NCBI GenBank assembly: GCA_030745885.1
Contig: JASLNR010000063.1
Coordinates: 1 to 57,265, forward strand
Direction: 5' to 3'
Length of the DNA: 57,265 nt
Origin: Candidatus Thalassarchaeaceae archaeon
GTDB lineage: Archaea > Thermoplasmatota > Poseidoniia > Poseidoniales > Thalassarchaeaceae
Part shown: piece after piece, positions 15,936-24,714 of the stretch
Numbering within the stretch: position 1 is the first letter of the stretch
How the letters are laid out: each line of letters begins with the position of its first letter
Notes under the pieces: generated by a model
Database searches by the model: none
What the model was told of the DNA's origin: nothing
The model's input: only the letters and a program-made list of their open reading frames with translations
Program-made: the position numbers and the translations under genes

Positions 15936-16948
15936 AGAAGGTGGTCTATCCCAAGGTCGGAGGACCAGACTCCATCGAGATCATCGAGGTCGGGGATCCG
16001 GTAGCTGGGCCGGGGGAGGTTCGAGTCAGGGTCCACAGGACCGGAATCAACTTCGCCGACCTCATGATGCGACAGGGGCTGTACGGCTCCGCACCAGACT
16101 TCCCGTTCACACCAGGTTACGAGACCGCCGGAGAGGTCATGGACGTCGGCTCGGGCGTCGAGGGGGTTTCTAGCGGGGATCGGGTGATTGCCATGACTGG
16201 CTTCGGGGGGTATGCCGAGCAGGCAGTGGTAACTGCCAATCGCATAGTCAAGCTGCCCGACTCAATCAGCTTCGACAAGGGGGCGGCCATCCCCGTTGCC
16301 TACGGCACTGCATACCACATGCTCGTCCACCTAGGGGGACTGCGGTCAGGCGACACGGTGCTGGTGCACCACGCTGCGGGTGGCGTTGGAACCGCGGCAG
16401 CCCAAATCTGCGCTACATACGGGGCCTCGCTAGTGATCGGGACAGCATCGGGGCCCAAGCAAGAGTTCGTGGAGTCGCTGGGAATGCGATTCGTTAATCG
16501 GGAAAGGGAGGACTTCGTCGAGGTGTGCAAGCGGATGACCGATGGAGAGGGCGTCCACCAAGCCATCGACCCCGTCGGCGGCAAGCATCTAATGAGATCT
16601 TACAGGGCGCTGCGCAACGGCGGGAAGTTGCACGTCTTCGGCGCATCCTCGGCAGTCCCCGGAGAGCGCCGCTCGCTGCTTGCTGCGATGAGGATGTGGC
16701 GGAGCACGCCGAGCTTCGACCCGCTTAAGATGATGAACTCGAACAAAGCGGTTTTCGGGGTGCACATGGGGCGCCTCAAGGACGATCAAGTGTTCAGAGG
16801 GCACCTCGAGTCCCTATCCAAAATGATGCTGAAGGGGCAAATAGACCCGGTCATCGACTCGGTCTGGCGCTTCGAGCAGGTCGCCGACGCCCAACGCCAC
16901 ATGCACGACCGCAAGAACAGGGGCAAAGTCCTACTCGACTTCTCGTAA
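15932..16948 (+). CDS. Zinc-independent MDR oxidoreductase, quinone oxidoreductase/VAT1-like
   Basis: 338-aa medium-chain dehydrogenase/reductase. An N-terminal GroES-like domain (FADLMMRQGLYG, FTPGYETAGEV) is followed by a Rossmann NADPH-binding domain with HHAAGGVGTAAAQI (about 145-158). The structural and catalytic zinc-binding Cys residues of alcohol dehydrogenases are absent, pointing to the quinone oxidoreductase / zeta-crystallin / VAT1 branch that reduces quinones or enones with NADPH. The start overlaps the ferredoxin stop (ATGA). The physiological substrate is unknown. Confidence 0.88.
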   Translation: MKKVVYPKVGGPDSIEIIEVGDPVAGPGEVRVRVHRTGINFADLMMRQGLYGSAPDFPFTPGYETAGEVMDVGSGVEGVSSGDRVIAMTGFGGYAEQAVVTANRIVKLPDSISFDKGAAIPVAYGTAYHMLVHLGGLRSGDTVLVHHAAGGVGTAAAQICATYGASLVIGTASGPKQEFVESLGMRFVNREREDFVEVCKRMTDGEGVHQAIDPVGGKHLMRSYRALRNGGKLHVFGASSAVPGERRSLLAAMRMWRSTPSFDPLKMMNSNKAVFGVHMGRLKDDQVFRGHLESLSKMMLKGQIDPVIDSVWRFEQVADAQRHMHDRKNRGKVLLDFS

Positions 16949-17278
16949 TCACAGTCCCTCTGGGACGACCATTGTGAGGACCTCGCCATTGCAGGCGAAT
17001 TCGACATCATCTGGGAGGCTGATTCCCCCTGCGCCCCAAGAGGCGATTATTGGTATGGCGAGCTCCCGGTAGGCATCGCTGTCTATCACTGAATTTAGCG
17101 TCTCCATATCAGGCCAAATGGTGCCAGCGATAATCCTCTCACCATCTGCGACCAATGCCCCTCTCAAACACCCCATCCCTATAGCGTAATCGAGGAAGTT
17201 GTCCTTCCAGACATTTACCATTTCTTCTGTCACTTCATTGCCGCCAGTATTGACGACCCAGTACCTTGCTATTGGCAT
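16949..17278 (-). CDS. Hypothetical small protein, dimeric alpha/beta-barrel-like
   Basis: 109-aa protein starting MPIARYWVVNTGGNEV. Start at ATG 17278; the longer reading frame to 17449 would run into the aIF2-beta gene. The strand-helix-strand-strand-helix-strand rhythm and a central GTIWPDMETLNSVIDSDAYREL segment resemble antibiotic-biosynthesis-monooxygenase-type (ABM) dimeric ferredoxin-like proteins, but no signature confirms this. It ends directly against the convergent MDR gene and lies 68 nt downstream of aIF2-beta on the same strand. Confidence 0.6.
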   Translation of the reverse strand: MPIARYWVVNTGGNEVTEEMVNVWKDNFLDYAIGMGCLRGALVADGERIIAGTIWPDMETLNSVIDSDAYRELAIPIIASWGAGGISLPDDVEFACNGEVLTMVVPEGL

Positions 17279-17346
17279 GGGCGGCCTTGGAACCGAACTC
17301 GTATAACCATTCCTGCGGAATAGGAAATAGGAGGACCGTGGCCCGA

Positions 17347-17763
17347 TTACAGTCGTACCGGACGGGTCGCGCCGCAAGCCTGACACTTCAGCTGGGTTGT
17401 GCGGTCCTCCCTCACGAACCTGGTGTCCGGGGCCTTGCACTCGCCGCACAGGATGTAGGCCTTGACGTATGAGACAATCTTCTCCTTGATTCGCTTCGGT
17501 GGGATGCGCCCCTTCAGCATGATACGCACCTGTTCCCGGCTGCCCGATGTCCCAAGCTCGTTCAACAAGTACTGGAATACGTGGTTGGAGTCCCTGTCCA
17601 TCGCATCGACGATGTCAGAGAAGTTCCTCAGGATGGTCTGACTGCCCTCGATCAAGATGTCCGGGTCGGGCATGGTCCAGCGCGAGCGCTCTCTGATGTC
17701 CTTCGGGATGCGCTCTCTGGCTCGGTCCAGCAGCGACTCGTAGTCGTGGGTGCTCACGGCCAT
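17347..17763 (-). CDS. eif2b: Translation initiation factor aIF2 subunit beta
   Basis: 138-aa beta subunit of archaeal initiation factor 2, which with alpha and gamma brings initiator Met-tRNA to the ribosome. The start at ATG 17763 (MAVSTHDYESLLDRARERIP) gives the usual archaeal length; the upstream in-frame extension overlaps the divergent dUTPase gene. The central alpha-beta domain (LNELGTSGS, MLKGRIPPKRIKEKI) is followed by the C-terminal zinc-binding domain with CGEC and CQAC knuckles (YILCGECKAPDT, LKCQACGATRPV). This is another archaeal/eukaryotic marker. Confidence 0.95.
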   Translation of the reverse strand: MAVSTHDYESLLDRARERIPKDIRERSRWTMPDPDILIEGSQTILRNFSDIVDAMDRDSNHVFQYLLNELGTSGSREQVRIMLKGRIPPKRIKEKIVSYVKAYILCGECKAPDTRFVREDRTTQLKCQACGATRPVRL

Positions 17764-17847
17764 GCGACCGGAGGGGCCCTTTTCACCCCACCGGGCACGC
17801 AAAGAGTCCTTGCCAACGGTCAAGGACCGCTTCAGCGCCCGATGGCC

Positions 17848-18297
17848 ATGAGTGAGCCGCTTGAGGTCAAGGTCGCGCGGACCCATCCAGACGCGCGCAT
17901 GCCGACCAAGGGAAGCGCCCATGCAGCCGGCTGGGACCTGTACTCGCTTGAGGATTCTGAGGTACCCTTCCGAACTAGCGTCAGGCTGCGGACGGGGTTG
18001 CGCGTTGCAATACCAATCGGCTACGAGGGACAGGTGAGGGCTCGCTCATCTCTCGGCTCAAAGGGGTTGATCCTGCCTCACAGCATCGGTACGATTGACG
18101 CAGACTACAGGGGTGAGCTATTCGTCCTCATGACTTGGATTGGAGAAGGCGACTCTTACGTGGTCAATGCGGGCGAGAGGATCGCCCAGTTGCTGATCGC
18201 CCCCATTCCCAAGTCAGCATTCACTGAGGTGGGGCTCGAGGATTTAGGGGAGACTGCGCGCGGAGAGGGTGGATTCGGTAGCACCGGGCGTTTCTGA
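17848..18297 (+). CDS. dut: Trimeric dUTP diphosphatase
   Basis: 149-aa homotrimeric dUTPase hydrolysing dUTP to dUMP and pyrophosphate, limiting uracil in DNA and supplying dTMP precursors. All five family motifs are visible: HAAGWDLYS (I), RARSSLGSKG (II), GTIDADYRGEL with the catalytic Asp (III), GERIAQLLI (IV) and the C-terminal RGEGGFGSTGRF (V). The start at ATG 17848 gives MSEPLEVKV at the first strand; ATG 17842 is an alternative. It is divergent from aIF2-beta, with 84 nt between the starts. Confidence 0.95.
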   Translation: MSEPLEVKVARTHPDARMPTKGSAHAAGWDLYSLEDSEVPFRTSVRLRTGLRVAIPIGYEGQVRARSSLGSKGLILPHSIGTIDADYRGELFVLMTWIGEGDSYVVNAGERIAQLLIAPIPKSAFTEVGLEDLGETARGEGGFGSTGRF

Positions 18298-18369
18298 GTC
18301 GGCGCCATAGCCCATTTTCCCATAGATTTCCCCGGTGGATTCATAGCAACGCATCGTTGGGGAACGGTG

Positions 18370-18951
18370 ATGCAGTTGAGCGTAGACGAACTCAGGGCGA
18401 AGGTCGAGGAGTTTCGTTCCAGTGGGCTTAGCACCCAACAGATCGCCGACGAGCTTTCGCTTTCGCAGACTACCATTCAGTGGCTTTCGACCAGCGACTT
18501 CGTGATCGAGGACAAACCATCTGATGTCAAAGTGGGATGGAGGTCCATCGCGGTGAAGAGCGAGCGTATCGAAGCGGCGGCATTCATTTTCTCCGACATC
18601 ATCGAGGAAATGACCGGTGATGAAGTAGACACCATCGTGGGAGTCAGCATCAACGGCATCGCCTTCGCTCAGTCAATCTCCTCCCAGTTGAGCCTCGAAC
18701 TCTCTGTAATCAGGAGCATCAGTGAGGACCGCAGCGGCCACCTCTCAGAGGTCTTCGCCAGTGTCGCCGGCAAGCGCGTCGTGGTCGTCGACGACGTTTA
18801 TTCTACTGGCACCACCATGAGGAAGACCGCTGCCAACCTGAAAGAGGCTGGGGCGGATGTCAGACTCTGCTTGGTGCTTGTGAACAAGTCCTGGGCCGAT
18901 GACGTCGACGGCATCCCACTGCGGGCCTTGGTCAGGGCGGCGACAGTCTGA
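18370..18951 (+). CDS. gfcR: PyrE-like HTH transcription regulator (GfcR family)
   Basis: 193-aa fusion of an N-terminal helix-turn-helix (about 3-45, LSTQQIADELSLSQTTIQWL) and a phosphoribosyltransferase domain with the PRPP-binding loop VVVVDDVYSTGTTM (about 138-151). This architecture defines the archaeal orotate-phosphoribosyltransferase-like regulators, one of which, GfcR in haloarchaea, activates sugar catabolism genes. The PRT domain probably senses a metabolite rather than catalysing orotate transfer. A GTG directly precedes the ATG at 18370 and could also start translation. It is followed 3 nt later by lysK. Confidence 0.87.
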   Translation: MQLSVDELRAKVEEFRSSGLSTQQIADELSLSQTTIQWLSTSDFVIEDKPSDVKVGWRSIAVKSERIEAAAFIFSDIIEEMTGDEVDTIVGVSINGIAFAQSISSQLSLELSVIRSISEDRSGHLSEVFASVAGKRVVVVDDVYSTGTTMRKTAANLKEAGADVRLCLVLVNKSWADDVDGIPLRALVRAATV

Positions 18952-18954
18952 GGC

Positions 18955-20538
18955 GTGGCCATGCACTGGGCGGATCACACCGCGCAGAGGCTGAGTGAGC
19001 GTGGAGGGGTTCAAGTCGCAGCCTCGGGCATTACACCCTCGGGTGAATTCCACGTCGGGCACCTTCGAGAGATCCTAACTGCCGAGATGATCCACAGAGC
19101 CTGCTTGGACGCTGGTCTTGATTCGCGCTACCTCTTCATCGTCGACTCCATGGACCCACTTCGCAGGGTCTACGACTTCCTCTCTAGGAAATACGAGTGC
19201 TACATAGGACACCCATTGGCCTACGTTCCCGCACCGGGCCCGGACGGTGAGCCTGGCGATGGAAGCACAAGCTATGCAGAGCACTTCCTGAACCCCTTCC
19301 TCGATGCCCTCGGGACCATCGGCGTAAGTCCCGAGGTCGTGATGAATCACGAGACGTACCAGAGTGGTGACTTCGCCAATAGCATAGACCTTGCCATCGA
19401 GCACAAGGGGGAAATCAAGGGGCTGATAGAAGGAATCTCAGGCAGAGAAGTCCCAGAAGGCTGGTTCCCCTACAACCCGATTGGTTCCGATGGTAGCCTC
19501 GACGGAGTGAGGGTGACTGGTTACGAGCGCCCTTTCGTGCACTGGGTGGACAGTCACGGCGTGGAGGGAATCTCGGACATTCGCAAGGGAGAGGGCAAGC
19601 TCCCTTGGAGAATCGATTGGGCGGCCAGGTGGGGGATCCACGGCATCACATGCGAGCCAGCGGGCAAGGACCACGGAGCTGCCGGCGGCAGCTTCGACAC
19701 CGGAATTCCGATCAGCCATCGGCTTGGGGGAAACCCTCCCGAGAAGATGGTCTACGAGTGGATCCAACTCAAGGGGATGGGTCCGATGTCGAGTTCCTCT
19801 GGTCTCACGATTGGCCCGATGGAGGCACTCGGCCTAGTGCCACCTGAGATTATGCGCTATGTGATTGCGCGAAGCAAGGTGAACCGCCACATCGACTTCG
19901 ACACAGGGGGCGCGCTCTTCGAAACCGCGGACGAATATGAGAGGCTGGTCGCAAATCCGCCATCTGGCAGCCAAGAGGGTATGAGCAAACGGCAGCGGGT
20001 GGCCATGGAGACCCAACTAGGCGCCATCCGCCTGAGTCAGGTCGAGATGGGGGGCGACCCGGCGGACTCGATAGGGGGCGTCTCCTTCCGCCATCTCGCA
20101 ATGCTTGCTCAGATCAAGTCGTCCGATGAGGAGGTCTGGGGCTCCCTACAACGCTCGGGCCACCTCGTAGGCGAGCCTAGCCAGACGCTCTCCGGCAGGC
20201 TCGCTCGAATGCGAACTTGGGTCGGTGGCCCGCACTTCCCCGAGGGAGCCAGGATAGAAATCCAGACCGGAATAAACGACGAGGCTCGTGCGAGCCTGAG
20301 TGACGAGCAGGGGGGCTTCATCGCCGTTCTGGCAGGCGCCCTAGCCGGCTGCGAATGGGGAGATAAGGCGATCAACGACTGCATCAGAGAGGTCTCGGAC
20401 GAGGTCGGGATCGCCAAGCGAGAAGCATATGTGGCGCTTTACTGGGTTCTGCTCGGCAGGAGTCATGGTCCCAGGGTTGCCTCGATAATCGCTGAGATGG
20501 GCAGGGGCAGATTCCTCTCCCTACTCGAAGATGCATAG
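18955..20538 (+). CDS. lysK: Lysyl-tRNA synthetase, class I
   Basis: 527-aa class I LysRS, the form found in most archaea and a few bacteria and unrelated to the class II LysS. The HIGH motif appears as HVGH in ASGITPSGEFHVGHLRE (about 33-36 for the motif), and the KMSKS-equivalent as MSSSSG in GMGPMSSSSGLTIGP (about 279-289). The C-terminal alpha-helical cage binds the anticodon. A GTG at 18955 or the ATG at 18961 can start translation. It is coupled to the GfcR-like regulator 3 nt upstream and converges with the MFS gene. Confidence 0.95.
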   Translation: MAMHWADHTAQRLSERGGVQVAASGITPSGEFHVGHLREILTAEMIHRACLDAGLDSRYLFIVDSMDPLRRVYDFLSRKYECYIGHPLAYVPAPGPDGEPGDGSTSYAEHFLNPFLDALGTIGVSPEVVMNHETYQSGDFANSIDLAIEHKGEIKGLIEGISGREVPEGWFPYNPIGSDGSLDGVRVTGYERPFVHWVDSHGVEGISDIRKGEGKLPWRIDWAARWGIHGITCEPAGKDHGAAGGSFDTGIPISHRLGGNPPEKMVYEWIQLKGMGPMSSSSGLTIGPMEALGLVPPEIMRYVIARSKVNRHIDFDTGGALFETADEYERLVANPPSGSQEGMSKRQRVAMETQLGAIRLSQVEMGGDPADSIGGVSFRHLAMLAQIKSSDEEVWGSLQRSGHLVGEPSQTLSGRLARMRTWVGGPHFPEGARIEIQTGINDEARASLSDEQGGFIAVLAGALAGCEWGDKAINDCIREVSDEVGIAKREAYVALYWVLLGRSHGPRVASIIAEMGRGRFLSLLEDA

Positions 20539-20586
20539 CCGGTGGACGGTGGATTTTCACTACCGAGCGTCCAATCGATGACTACG

Positions 20587-22119
20587 TTACACCTCCGCAT
20601 CGGACCCGATGTGAATGGCCCTCCGTGGCATGTACATCTTGACAAGGGCCGCATTGGCCAAGGCTACCAAGGCTGGCACCAGCGCAGCCTCGGTCATTCC
20701 CTCGACAAACGCCCACCTCGCGTTCTCGATCAGCTCGAGCCCGAGCGAGTTGCCCTGAGCAAGCAACTCGGCCCCTATCTGCATGGCTGCGGGGAATGAT
20801 TGCAAGACTACTCCGGAATACTCCTCCAGACCCCCTGGTACCACCATTTTGCGCTGGTAGATCTCGTTGAGCAGGCTCCCGACGATTGCTATTCCGAAGG
20901 CACCGCCAATCTCCCTGCTGGCATCGTTGGTCGCACTTCCCACACCAGCCTTGTCATGAGGTATGGAATCCATCACAATTGTCGTCGAAGGCGCCATGGT
21001 GAGCCCCATTCCCATCCCGCACAAGACGAATATCAGAGCCAGGACGACGTAATCCGTGCCTATCTCGACGGTAGTGAAAATCAGCATCGCCGTGGCAATC
21101 AGGGTGAGTCCGAGGGCCACCACATTGTTGCTACCAAACTTCGCGCAGAGACGGTCGCTGTTCGCTGCAGCGGGCATCAGCCCCAGCGGCAGCGGCAGGA
21201 ATCTCAGGGCCGCCTCGAAGGCGGAGTGGCCACGCACCAACTGGAAGTGGAGCATCTGAGTGAACATGAAGGAGAACATCACGAAGAAGGCTAGGCTGAT
21301 GGCAATCAGGCCCAGAGAGAAGCCTCGATCCCGGAAGAACTGGATGGGGAGCATCGGGTGCTCCGTTATCCTCTCCCACCACACGAATATTACAGTCAGA
21401 ATCAGGCCCAGTGCCCCGAGGCCCATGACCTCACTACTGGTCCACCCGGCACTCGGTCCCTCGATTATGGCGTACAGGATTGAGCCCAGCGCGGCGACGG
21501 AGAGCACGGCTCCGACGTAATCCATCGGGGCCTCCCTCTCGTCGCAGGAGTTAGGCACCAGCAGCAGGCCCAACGACATAGCCAGAGCGATTATCGGGGG
21601 ATTAATCCAGAAGACCGCTCTCCAGTCGAAGTTCTCCACCGCCCATCCCCCCACCAGAAGGCCGATTGGAGCGCCAATCCCGGCCATGCCGACCCACACT
21701 CCGACAGCCTTTCCCCTCTCCTCGGGCGGGAACACCACAACGATGATCGACAGGGTCGCAGGCATCACCATGGCGGCCCCCAGGCCCATCAACGCCCTTG
21801 CACCAATCACATGCTCGGAGGTCGTAGCATACTGTGCGGTCACCGCGGAGACCAAGCCAACTATTGACAGGCCCACCATCAACGCGGGCTTTCGCCCGAA
21901 GCGGTCCCCAACCGCCCCCATCACCAAGAGCATGCCACCGAAAACCACCACGTAGGCGTCCATGATCCACTGCAGCTCCGTATTGTCCGCACCGAGGTCC
22001 TTGGAGAGCTCGGGAAGCGCCACGTTCACGGTGACGTTGTTTAGCAGTGTTATTACCAGACTTAGACTCATTATTCCTAGAATTGCCCATCTTCTCTGGT
22101 GAATCGTATCGGCATCCAC
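20587..22119 (-). CDS. MFS drug/proton antiporter, DHA2 (EmrB/QacA) family
   Basis: 510-aa major facilitator with a GTG start at 22119. The sequence supports about 14 transmembrane helices, as in the DHA2 family. Family motifs: the TM1 LNNVTVNVALPELS segment (about 27-40), loop 2-3 GAVGDRFGRKP (motif A), RALMGLGAAMVMPATLS (motif B), and AGIGAPIGLLVGG (motif C, the antiporter motif) after TM5. Predicted to export lipophilic or cationic compounds with proton exchange. A TATA-like element at 22161-22170 precedes it, suggesting its own promoter although an SDR gene lies upstream on the same strand. Confidence 0.92.
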   Translation of the reverse strand: MDADTIHQRRWAILGIMSLSLVITLLNNVTVNVALPELSKDLGADNTELQWIMDAYVVVFGGMLLVMGAVGDRFGRKPALMVGLSIVGLVSAVTAQYATTSEHVIGARALMGLGAAMVMPATLSIIVVVFPPEERGKAVGVWVGMAGIGAPIGLLVGGWAVENFDWRAVFWINPPIIALAMSLGLLLVPNSCDEREAPMDYVGAVLSVAALGSILYAIIEGPSAGWTSSEVMGLGALGLILTVIFVWWERITEHPMLPIQFFRDRGFSLGLIAISLAFFVMFSFMFTQMLHFQLVRGHSAFEAALRFLPLPLGLMPAAANSDRLCAKFGSNNVVALGLTLIATAMLIFTTVEIGTDYVVLALIFVLCGMGMGLTMAPSTTIVMDSIPHDKAGVGSATNDASREIGGAFGIAIVGSLLNEIYQRKMVVPGGLEEYSGVVLQSFPAAMQIGAELLAQGNSLGLELIENARWAFVEGMTEAALVPALVALANAALVKMYMPRRAIHIGSDAEV

Positions 22120-22160
22120 GGTTCGGGGAATCCGCTATCGCTAATAATCAACAGGTTTCA

Positions 22161-22170
22161 GATTATATTG
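22161..22170 (-). promoter_or_regulatory. TATA-box-like element upstream of the MFS gene
   Basis: Read on the minus strand this is CAATATAATC, an A/T-rich archaeal TATA-like element in the 75-nt gap between the SDR gene end and the MFS start. It lies about 45 nt upstream of the MFS GTG, which would leave a short leader of roughly 15-20 nt. Confidence 0.45.
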
Positions 22171-22194
22171 CCTAGGAATACACTACCCATTGAT

Positions 22195-22962
22195 TCATGG
22201 AATCAAACGTCCTTCCATTCCGCCAGCGACCTCGATCACTTGGCCCGATATATGTCCAGATATCTCGTCTGAAGCTAGAAAGACCACAGCGCTAGCCACA
22301 TCCTCAGGGGTCGCGAGCTTCTTCAGTGCCATCGTCGCAGTTGCGCGCTCGACTAGCCCCTCGTCAACCCCCTGTTCGATTTTCTTTGGGGTGACCGTCC
22401 ATCCCGGAGCGACCGCATTGACACGGACAGAGCCGATTCGCGAGACGTCGTTCTTCAGTGACATCAGCAGACCTGATGTGATGGCGCCCTTCGCCGCAGC
22501 ATAATCAGCATGTCCGGATTCACCGTAGATTCCTGCAGTCGAGCCAACCAGAACGATTGACCCTCGCCCGACCTCTGCGGCATGGCCAAGGAAGGCGCGA
22601 GCAGTGATTACTGTCACCCCCAGATTGGAGTCCATGGTGGAGGCCCAGCGCTCAGCGTCGATCTCCCAAAAGGGCTTGGACGTGCTGGGATAGTGGCCGG
22701 CATTGGCGATGCAGACATCGAGTCCTCCGGTTTCAGAGACGATGCTTCGAACCATCGATAGCGCTTCCTCGGCATCGCGCAGATCCGCACGGATGGCTAT
22801 TCCATCGATTTCCTCGGCCAGCGATACTGCAGCAGCAGCCGAAGAATGGTGGTGCACTACCACGCGCGCGCCCTCGGCGGCGAACGCCCTGCAGATGGCC
22901 TGACCTATGCCACCAGCACCGCCGGTTACGAGTACAACCTTGCCATGCAGACCGGTTTCCAC
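22195..22962 (-). CDS. Short-chain dehydrogenase/reductase (3-oxoacyl-ACP reductase-like)
   Basis: 255-aa classical SDR. The NAD(P)-binding motif TGGAGGIG is near residues 13-20, the NAG motif is in CIANAGH (about 88), the catalytic Ser is in VGSTAGIYG (about 140), and the YxxxK active site is YAAAK (about 154-158). SDRs of this pattern reduce 3-oxoacyl groups or oxidise secondary alcohols. The C-terminus GQVIEVAGGMEG is typical of FabG-like enzymes. The real substrate is not predictable. It sits between the MFS gene and the Asp-box lipoprotein on the same strand. Confidence 0.9.
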   Translation of the reverse strand: METGLHGKVVLVTGGAGGIGQAICRAFAAEGARVVVHHHSSAAAAVSLAEEIDGIAIRADLRDAEEALSMVRSIVSETGGLDVCIANAGHYPSTSKPFWEIDAERWASTMDSNLGVTVITARAFLGHAAEVGRGSIVLVGSTAGIYGESGHADYAAAKGAITSGLLMSLKNDVSRIGSVRVNAVAPGWTVTPKKIEQGVDEGLVERATATMALKKLATPEDVASAVVFLASDEISGHISGQVIEVAGGMEGRLIP

Positions 22963-23057
22963 GCAGGACGGGAGATGTTCCGCTACTTTATGTTCTCAGA
23001 CTATCCCGTGACATGTGAGTCCTGTAAGACGAATTCATACAGGGGCGTCTCACGGGC

Positions 23058-24545
23058 CTAAATCGCCACCTCGAACTCGGCCAGCAGCCCGACCGAATCG
23101 TAGAGGCTGGGCCCACTGCCTAGGAAATAGACCGACCCAAGCCTGCTGCGTGAGTCCTCCGGGGTGGAGTTGTTGCTGGCAGCACACGAGTCCGTGCAGC
23201 CATCAGCGAAGGCCACGTACACCCGTCCCTCGCGGTCGATGTGGAGGTCGTTGAAGTCGAGAAGGTTCCGGTTGCTGGATTCCCCGATCGTGCGACAGTC
23301 CCCGCTGTTGAGGCATATGCTGCCAATCTGGACCGGGTCGGGCGAAACCCGCACCGTGTGGAAGACCGGATTAGGGTCCAGGGCGTTCAGGCTGTAGGTG
23401 ATGTACAGGTAGTAGCTGACATTGCCTGTCGCATAGTGAGGGTTGCCGTCCCAGGCCACCTCATCGATGTCAGGAAGTCCAAGCTCGCTGGCATTCTCGC
23501 TGCCGAGGTAAGTGATCGCAATCCGCCCCGGGTCACCGGAATCGATGTGCGGGAATGTGGTGGAGATCACCTCGATGGGACTCACGCGAGTGCTCTCCTG
23601 CTCCCATGTCTGGCCTGAGTCCTTGCTACGCGACATGTAGACACCGAAGTCAGAGCCGATCCAGATGTGGTATGCGTTGGACTCGGAGTCCGTTGCCACC
23701 TCGGAGTTCTTACGTGGGTTCGGCGTACCGACATCCTCTCCCATCGTCCGCTCCACCCAGGTGAGCCCGTTGTCCTTGGAGACCACGATGGTCGGCGTCT
23801 CGACCCGTGGGGTAACGTAGACGGTGCCGTCGGGCGCGGTGGTGATGGCGCCGTGCAGTCCGCCGTTCTCCGTGGCAAGGCCGAAGACCAGGCCGCCGAC
23901 CTCGAAGGTGGCTCCTCCGTCGAAGCTGGTGTAGCAGAAGATGCCGGCACCCTTGTTGTAGCAGAAGTAGACTGCCTGCTCGTATATCGGGTCCATCTGT
24001 CCGGGAATCCCATAGCCCTCGTCGGTCCACGGGCCCGTGCCGAGTTTGATATGGTCGTTGAGTGGGATTGGCCCGGAGTCATGCGGGTTGCCCAGCCAGT
24101 TCACCCCGTCGTCGTCGCTCCATGCGATCCAGGTGGTCAGGAGCCCCACCATCTGTACGTCGAACACGCGATCAGTCACGGGATCGACCCACAGCCAAGG
24201 GTCACTGGTCGAGGGATGCTGGAATATCGAGTTCATGTGCTCCCAAGTCTCGCCGTGGTCGCACGAGCGCATGACCTTCTCGAAGGCGGTGAAGAACACG
24301 CAACCGCTCGAGGTGATGCCGATGCTGGGCTCGGCACCATCCTCGCCCACGTTGCTGAAGACGAAGCTTAGGGGCAGTGGTTGGTAGAGGTCCAATGATA
24401 GGCTCAGGCCATTGGGCCCAGTCAGGAAGACCCCCTCGGGCAGGGAGAGGCCATCGGGCGGGGGCGGAGGCTTCTCATCCTGAAGGCAGCCGGAGAATGC
24501 AGCAGAAAGCATCAGGGCTCCGACGAGGACGGCCTTAGCCTGCAT
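23058..24545 (-). CDS. Secreted lipoprotein with Asp-box (BNR) repeats, sialidase-like beta-propeller
   Basis: 495-aa exported protein. The N-terminus has a signal peptide ending in a lipobox-like LSAAFSGC (Cys at about 20), suggesting a lipid-anchored extracellular protein, followed by a Pro-rich linker. At least four Asp-box motifs are visible (SDDDGVNW, SFDGGATF, SKDNGLTW, SKDSGQTW), typical of sialidase-like and VPS10-like six-bladed propellers. The usual sialidase FRIP motif and catalytic Asp/Tyr/Glu set are not obvious, so glycosidase activity is unproven. A TATA-like ATAATTG about 28 nt upstream of the ATG hints at a leaderless transcript. Confidence 0.85.
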   Translation of the reverse strand: MQAKAVLVGALMLSAAFSGCLQDEKPPPPPDGLSLPEGVFLTGPNGLSLSLDLYQPLPLSFVFSNVGEDGAEPSIGITSSGCVFFTAFEKVMRSCDHGETWEHMNSIFQHPSTSDPWLWVDPVTDRVFDVQMVGLLTTWIAWSDDDGVNWLGNPHDSGPIPLNDHIKLGTGPWTDEGYGIPGQMDPIYEQAVYFCYNKGAGIFCYTSFDGGATFEVGGLVFGLATENGGLHGAITTAPDGTVYVTPRVETPTIVVSKDNGLTWVERTMGEDVGTPNPRKNSEVATDSESNAYHIWIGSDFGVYMSRSKDSGQTWEQESTRVSPIEVISTTFPHIDSGDPGRIAITYLGSENASELGLPDIDEVAWDGNPHYATGNVSYYLYITYSLNALDPNPVFHTVRVSPDPVQIGSICLNSGDCRTIGESSNRNLLDFNDLHIDREGRVYVAFADGCTDSCAASNNSTPEDSRSRLGSVYFLGSGPSLYDSVGLLAEFEVAI

Positions 24546-24714
24546 GAGACGTCGGCAGGGTCACCGCGCAATTATCTTGCCATTACCATAGAGTTCACAG
24601 ATGCCCCATTGGACTCCATAGATAGTACAACAACCTAAGGCTAGTGTCTTGGGATTCTATGCAATGCCCCGAGTCGGCCGTTTCCTATATGGGGTGAGTT
24701 CAGCCAGTGCCCAG

